From: Clostridia bacterium
Lineage (GTDB): Bacteria; Bacillota_A; Clostridia; Oscillospirales; Butyricicoccaceae
Assembly: GCA_017421885.1 (NCBI GenBank)
Contig: JAFOHJ010000266.1
Span: 1 to 6,961, forward strand
Reading direction: 5' to 3'
DNA: 6,961 nucleotides
This document shows positions 6,532 to 6,961 of the stretch, one piece after another. Every line of letters begins with the position of its first letter. Within the stretch, counting starts at the first letter, position 1. The notes beneath the pieces were generated by a model. It searched no databases. It was not told where the DNA came from and saw only the letters and a program-made list of their open reading frames with translations. A program made the translations under genes and the position numbers.

Positions 6532-6596
6532 CAGGCTTCGCCTGCCACCCTCTTTCAAAAGAGGGCTCCTGGCTCTCCCTATGGGAGAGCTGTCAT
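6532..6596. repeat. Repeat array C, part 3: diverged unit pair
   Basis: Three perfect hairpins follow one another: CAGGC-TTC-GCCTG (6532-6544), CCCTCTT-TCAA-AAGAGGG (6548-6565) and GCTCTCCC-TAT-GGGAGAGC (6572-6590), then TGTCATGA. The order (small hairpin, larger hairpin, inverted larger hairpin, box-like TGTCATGA) fits a forward plus reverse unit whose stem sequences have diverged and whose last small hairpin has been lost. Confidence 0.6.
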
Positions 6597-6638
6597 GAAG
6601 TAAATTAGAGGGCAGTTACTTAACAAATCCGTAACTAC

Positions 6639-6667
6639 ATACTATCACATATCAAAACTAATGTCAA
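6639..6667 (-). promoter_or_regulatory. Leftward sigma-A-type promoter without a gene
   Basis: Read on the minus strand: TTGACA (6662-6667), a 17-base spacer and TAGTAT (6639-6644). The -35 is a perfect consensus. A leftward transcript would start near 6632, pass an inverted repeat AGTTAC/GTAACT (6614-6636) and then run through repeat array C toward the 3' end of the MATE gene. No open reading frame of credible length follows on that strand. Confidence 0.6.
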
Positions 6668-6879
6668 GTATAAGTACGAAAAAGTTAAGTAATTTTTCGG
6701 GGCCTCTGCGCCCGCTGTGTTTTTCCCCGAGGGGGAATACAAAGGGGGAGTATATTCCCCTTATTCTTATCCTTCTTTTTTGTCTTCTTCTTAGTCTTAG
6801 TCTTTATCTTCGTATTTTTCTTAGTCTTAGTCTTCTTCTTGGCCCCCGTTCGCTATTATTTGCAAGCGATCGCTATTTT
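6668..6879. other. A+T-rich intergenic stretch with polypyrimidine direct repeats
   Basis: I find no convincing gene here. It holds an imperfect hairpin GGGGAATA/TATTCCCC (6732-6760, 13-base loop) followed by T-rich DNA, then a polypyrimidine run from about 6757. Within that run the 17-mer TTCTTAGTCTTAGTCTT occurs at 6788-6804 and again at 6818-6834. AGCGATCGCT (6865-6874) is a perfect 10-bp palindrome. On the minus strand, 6688-6852 is an open lysine-rich frame without a start codon. Confidence 0.5.
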
Positions 6880-6961
6880 TTAAAGCTGCTGCATGAATGC
6901 GTTTGTTTTCTTTTTGATTTTTTCTTTTATCTCCCTCTCCTTCTCCTTCTCCTTATCCTTC
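6880..6961 (-). CDS. Possible 3' end of a leftward gene (charged C-terminus)
   Basis: On the minus strand, a frame open at the right edge reads KDKEKEKEREIKEKIKKKTN, then AFMQQL, and ends at TAA (6880-6882). Only 26 residues are visible, so no family can be assigned. A K/E-rich linker followed by N-x-F-x-Q-Q loosely recalls the C-terminal tail of DnaD-like replication proteins, but this is a weak resemblance. The polypurine strand could also give such a frame by chance. No intrinsic terminator follows. Confidence 0.3.
   Translation of the reverse strand, partial: KDKEKEKEREIKEKIKKKTNAFMQQL

Noticed and set aside
6380..6596. CRISPR array
   Set aside because: Repeats are palindromic, of unequal length and orientation, with no regular unique spacers and no cas genes.
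6326..6598. 90-codon + strand frame in array C
   Set aside because: It is translation of the hairpin repeats (proline, arginine and serine-rich) with no ribosome site; such frames are a common source of spurious annotations.
6732..6780. Intrinsic terminator on the + strand
   Set aside because: The loop is 13 bases, the downstream T-run is interrupted, and no + strand gene lies upstream after the MATE terminator.
6865..6874. HIP1-like GCGATCGC octamer
   Set aside because: A single occurrence within a palindrome; that repeat is a cyanobacterial feature and nothing else here suggests that lineage.

Overview
The window looks like chromosomal DNA from a Gram-positive gut Clostridia, most likely an Oscillospiraceae/Ruminococcus-type organism. 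The evidence is moderately high G+C in the genes, AGGAGG-type ribosome sites, sigma-A-like promoters, EF-P with its modifiable lysine at position 32 as in Bacillus, an acidic zinc-ribbon protein of a clostridial type, and GC-rich hairpin repeats in the spacers. The taxonomic call is an inference, not a measurement.

Layout, all genes on the + strand. (1) 1-1895: an endonuclease IV-like TIM-barrel gene, cut by the left edge, then an M24 Xaa-Pro peptidase starting one base after its stop. (2) 1896-2228: a spacer with a repeat array (array A), an A+T-rich stretch and a promoter. (3) 2229-3435: elongation factor P, an extremely acidic coiled-coil/zinc-ribbon protein, and a strong intrinsic terminator. 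(4) 3436-3615: a second repeat array (B). (5) 3616-4677: an M42 metallopeptidase, followed by a hairpin without a T-run. (6) 4744-6235: a MATE transporter with its own promoter and a UUCG-loop terminator. (7) 6236-6600: a third, larger array (C). (8) 6601-6961: an A+T-rich tail with a good leftward promoter, polypyrimidine tracts with direct repeats, and the probable end of a leftward gene entering from the right edge.

The genes are mostly housekeeping. An Xaa-Pro peptidase beside EF-P is a familiar Firmicutes arrangement (yqhT-efp in B. subtilis); the acidic protein probably shares the efp transcript. The M24 and M42 enzymes would both contribute to cytoplasmic peptide turnover, and the MATE protein would export cations or drugs.

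The least explained content is in the spacers. Arrays A, B and C follow one grammar: a short box, a small hairpin whose stem sequence varies but stays paired, and a larger C-rich/G-rich hairpin, in forward and reverse orientations. Array C lies directly downstream of an orphan leftward promoter and might be transcribed as a structured RNA. No complete new protein system is visible.
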